NCBI RefSeq assembly: GCF_963676685.1
Contig: NC_092348.1
Coordinates: forward strand, 24,961,386 to 25,025,385
Origin: Mytilus edulis
Taxonomy: Eukaryota; Mollusca; Bivalvia; Mytilida; Mytilidae
Direction of reading: 5' to 3'
DNA length: 64,000 bases
The translations under genes were made by a program, and so were the position numbers. Positions 60,660-64,000 of this stretch are shown here, in pieces. The number at the start of each line of letters is the position of its first letter. The stretch's first letter is position 1. Below the pieces are notes generated by a model. That model was given only the letters and a program-made list of their open reading frames with translations. It did not search any database and was not told where the DNA came from.

Positions 60660-62010
60660 CTAAAGAATGCAAATAAATTACAAATGTACATTGCAGTGTT
60701 TAAATAATTCACACTTGATCTAAAATCACTTAATTTTCAACATAATTACAATGCACAATGTTCCAAATGAAGCAAGAACTTATGTTTTCCCAAAACATTG
60801 TTCTTTCTATTTTCTCTACCAACCGAAAATAATATAAACAAAGATTAAAAAAGTTCACTCTAATGTATCTAGTCGGGAACGAGTAAAAGCTCGGTTTGTT
60901 TAAAAACAGTTTTAAAACTAAAGCACATGCACATTTAATTTTTGATTAACAAGACATAGTGGTTCCATGTGATTTAGTACACCAACATTTTGCAATTAAA
61001 ACTGGTCTAACTTTACACCGGTTAACTTTACACCATGCCATTCATTAAAGTTATAATATGAAAATCACAACTTTGAAGGAGTTTAAGTAGCAAAACTTCT
61101 AATATTTAGCGTAATGATGGAACAAGATCGGATGCTAATTATAATTTATTTCATATTTGTATTTGTAACTTTTACATTTCACATCGATTGTATAACAACA
61201 ACAAATTGTATTTTGTATAAGTTTATTAATCAATGCCAAAATATATTTGGTACGAGGAAAAGGTAAGGAAGATAATTCTGTTGCCATTATTCTTAACTTG
61301 AAAATAACCTTTTGTTACCTCCCTTTAAAAAATACAGTGTATAAATAAACATATAAATTTTCATACAAATTATTCTACATCTTGACGAACGAGTAACTAA
61401 ATAAGTTGAAATGAATATAGTATGTTCGTTCGTCTGTCTATTCGTTCAATTAGTTGTAGCTCATTGAAAATCATTATACGTTAGCTGCAACCTATAATAT
61501 TTTCTAACAAAACGACCATTTGAATTATAAGATTCAAGATTTTTTTTTCTCTCAAACACCATAAAGTTACAATGGTACAAAGAAGTTCATTTAAAGTTAT
61601 ATACATAAACACACATGACAAGATGAGATGAAAATATAAAATTAAATAAAATAAACAGTAGTAGCTAAGAGTTGTGATTAACCAGGAAGATTTACTTGAA
61701 AAGTTTTAAGAAAGGTGTGACTATGAGTATAATTGGTGTTTAACGCCACATTCTAATATGACGTGGTTCTTTCGCTTTTTGAACAAAAATCATGCTCTAA
61801 ATCCAATAAAATTTGTTTGCACATGCGTATATTGACTACTGCAGAATAATGAATTTTATCAAATTGTCATGCATTTAATATACATGTATTTCATTAATTT
61901 AAAACACTTCCAACCTCTTAAATGATGCACATGTTGTTACTAATTCGTTTATTATGACTGTAATGTGTTGCATTTGGAAATTGACATTTGTGACCTAGAT
62001 ACGACAACCG
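60660..62010. other. Gene-free spacer
   Basis: It should include the RBIS promoter. I see no TATA box that I would defend, and no other recognised element. Confidence 0.4.
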
Positions 62011-62039
62011 TAAATGCTGGCAGTTCAAACAACTCCCTC

Positions 62040-62269
62040 TGAAAAATCACATTGCCAGTCGTTTGCAGATTTACAAACAAAAAAGGGAGGTTCATGGAAG
62101 AGCCTACAAAAACGCTTTAACACTTATACTTATCGGACATAGAAACTATCTTAACTGTCCTATTCAGACATTATATTGTTTGGTAATAATTCGGAATTTG
62201 CATTTACTTGAACCATACATCGAAGGAAATATCAGTAAAAAACAAATCGCTCTTCGATATCCAATCTAA
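62040..62269 (+). CDS. Possible terminal exon of an unknown gene
   Basis: A frame reading RLQIYKQKREVHGRAYKNA, then LTLILIGHRNYLNCPIQ and LEPYIEGNISKKQIALRYP before TAA. The mix of basic and hydrophobic segments is protein-like and the stretch is less AT-rich than its flanks. I cannot name it. There is no clear acceptor and no partner exon. Confidence 0.3.
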
Positions 62270-62279
62270 TTAAAAACCG

Positions 62280-64000
62280 ATCTCTCATCGCTCCCGTTTT
62301 CTGATATGTCGCGTTAGATTGTTCGGTATCATACAGGTGTACCAAGTCTGAGTGGATTTTTGCCTTCTATGTATAAGTGGGGTATGTGCTGTTTAATATT
62401 TAATATTTTTGTTTAGCTTAGATGTCGAATGTTAACTAATGCAACAACCTTTCCTCAACTAAATTAAAAACAGCGCGATAAGCAACCACAATAATTTCGT
62501 TTGACAAATTCATAATCAGCCTTTGACTTTATATTTTTCTGATTAAGATAAGAAGATAATTCGTTGACAAGACAAATGTTACATACGTCTTTAGTAAAAA
62601 TAAAATTGACTATTTTCATAATAATTCCTAGATTCATGGCCCGAGAACACATTTATTTCGTAGTGCCTTTTTTTTAGACAATAAATTCAAATTAAACAAA
62701 ATCGCACCTGCTCTATTTCATAAAGATTTTTACAGTGTAGTGTCCTAATAGTGGGACAAATAATATCAAAATTATAGAACTCCTACCAGCTCTTACTCAA
62801 AATACTGACAATTCTGTGTTAAGGGGGTCTAAACTTCAGTTTTACAGCTTCAGGCGTGATAAAATTTGACCTTTTTGATCTTCACCAAATCCCTACTTAA
62901 CATGAAGTTTCAGCACCCAAATTTTTTTAACATGTAATTTTACCCCCCTACTTAAATGCATTAAATATCAAGAAATAAATTGGGAAAGTGAATCAAATTA
63001 AAAAGCCAAGCTATACACTGTTCACAATAGGGACTATATTCGTAGACAACGAAAACCAAAGGACGATAACTGTGACCTTGGAGCTCATGTCTGATTTGGT
63101 CTAGTTTCAAATGGCTTCCTTACACTAATTATTGTAGAGCATTGCCTTATAGTATTATTGTATTGTCTGCATTATATCAAACGTTCTTGTATAATGTTTT
63201 ACATTTGTTATATCGGGACTTTTTATAACTTGCTATTTGCTATGTAGTATTGGTTTTGCTCATTGTTGAAGAACCTACGGTTTCCTATAGTCCTTTGGAC
63301 TTCTTCGTCATTTGGTCTCTAATGCAAAGTAATCTTATTGGCAATCATATCACATCTTCTTATATTATACTTCCTAGGATTCATTTTGATTCGTTGCATA
63401 CAAATTTGGTGGAGTTCGTGGGGTGTGATGAACAACGAATTTAATTGATGAACGAACTTCATATTTTTCATAGAAATGTATGCAGACTTTAGCTAAACCA
63501 CGATTTAATATCAACGAAAATTTTATTTTGTTTGTATAAAAATTAAAATTGTTTAAGTTACATAAAATTCTTCACACACGTGACTCGAATTCAAAGTTCC
63601 AATATCCAATCGGACGTAATACAAAATTGTGCCTTCATTAGAGGCCAAATGTCATAAAAGTTCTATACCGCGGCTAGTAGTTGAATAATTCCAATATTCT
63701 TTGTAAACACCTTTGTATTTTACTATCAAAGAAATTTGTAAAAGGGTGTATTTGAATCATTTAAAATTATAATTTAAACTTTTCATTTAACCATATAACA
63801 AAAAAGGGACAACAGACAAATATTTGAACAATTTTGTATGAACAACCATTACAGAATGAACTTCACAGCAAATTGAAGTTTTACAAAGATTCCAGTATGT
63901 TCCCCGTATATCAAATGTCCACTTAATAACATGTTTACCTTCAAAAACATAACTATTTGTACTGATTAATGGGCTTATTTCAACACTTAAGATTCGTTTT
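62280..64000. other. Mostly unassigned sequence with a family B repeat
   Basis: A diverged plus-strand family B repeat lies at 63220-63370 (TTTGCTCATTGTTGAAG, TTATTGGCAATCATATCACA). The remainder shows no supported gene. Confidence 0.45.

Overview
The window looks like AT-rich, repeat-dense nuclear DNA of a marine mussel or close bivalve relative. This rests on three things: split genes with GT/AG introns, secreted vWA, ApeC and Ig-like genes of the kind expanded in bivalves, and interspersed repeats I associate with Mytilus-type genomes. I could not run a database search, so the species is inference. There is no sign of bacterial, organellar or viral sequence. Most single open frames are chance or repeat-derived; the real genes had to be assembled from exons by splice-site phase.

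Layout. 1-7 kb: a minus-strand secreted von Willebrand factor A gene with a TATA promoter, a signal peptide, a complete MIDAS vWA domain and phase-1 Pro-rich mini-exons; it runs off the left edge. A hammerhead-ribozyme repeat (retrozyme-like) lies in its second intron. 7-15 kb: gene-poor, with dispersed repeats, a 23-bp minisatellite and a tRNA-derived SINE. 15.1-17.2 kb: a fold-back element with arms of about 700 bp and a perfect 9-bp target duplication (Mutator-like). 17.4-18.7 kb: a 5'-truncated Penelope-like retroelement (PLE). 18.8-20.9 kb: a decayed multi-copy gene with PIN-nuclease-like acidic motifs and a Cys-rich tail. 21.5-29.4 kb: a large inverted duplication whose left arm carries a PLE fragment and a TACGA-rich terminal-inverted-repeat element; Ig-like exons lie in the spacer with two copies of a TA-flanked MITE.

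25.7-41.4 kb: the most interesting part. Two minus-strand secreted-protein loci share a duplicated TATA promoter, 5' UTR exon and signal-peptide exon. The right copy (37.2-41.4 kb) is a complete five-exon ApeC (apextrin-like) gene with one in-frame stop. The left copy (25.8-34.9 kb) joins the same leader to Ig-like exons. The first intron of the left copy is interrupted by a 3.86-kb block carrying a spliced DUF3504/Crypton-type tyrosine-recombinase gene and by a 429-bp retroposon with a 14-bp target duplication. The right copy gives the empty site for both.

43-50.9 kb: tandem satellites (about 122 and 102 bp), a probable first exon of an unknown plus-strand gene (45.2 kb), a second broken PLE and dispersed repeats. 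52-55.5 kb: a PLE inserted in a Jockey-type LINE. 56.5-60.7 kb: a clean three-exon minus-strand homologue of the ribosome biogenesis factor RBIS (C8orf59), its introns filled with PLE tails and a TTAA MITE. 61-64 kb: little recognisable.
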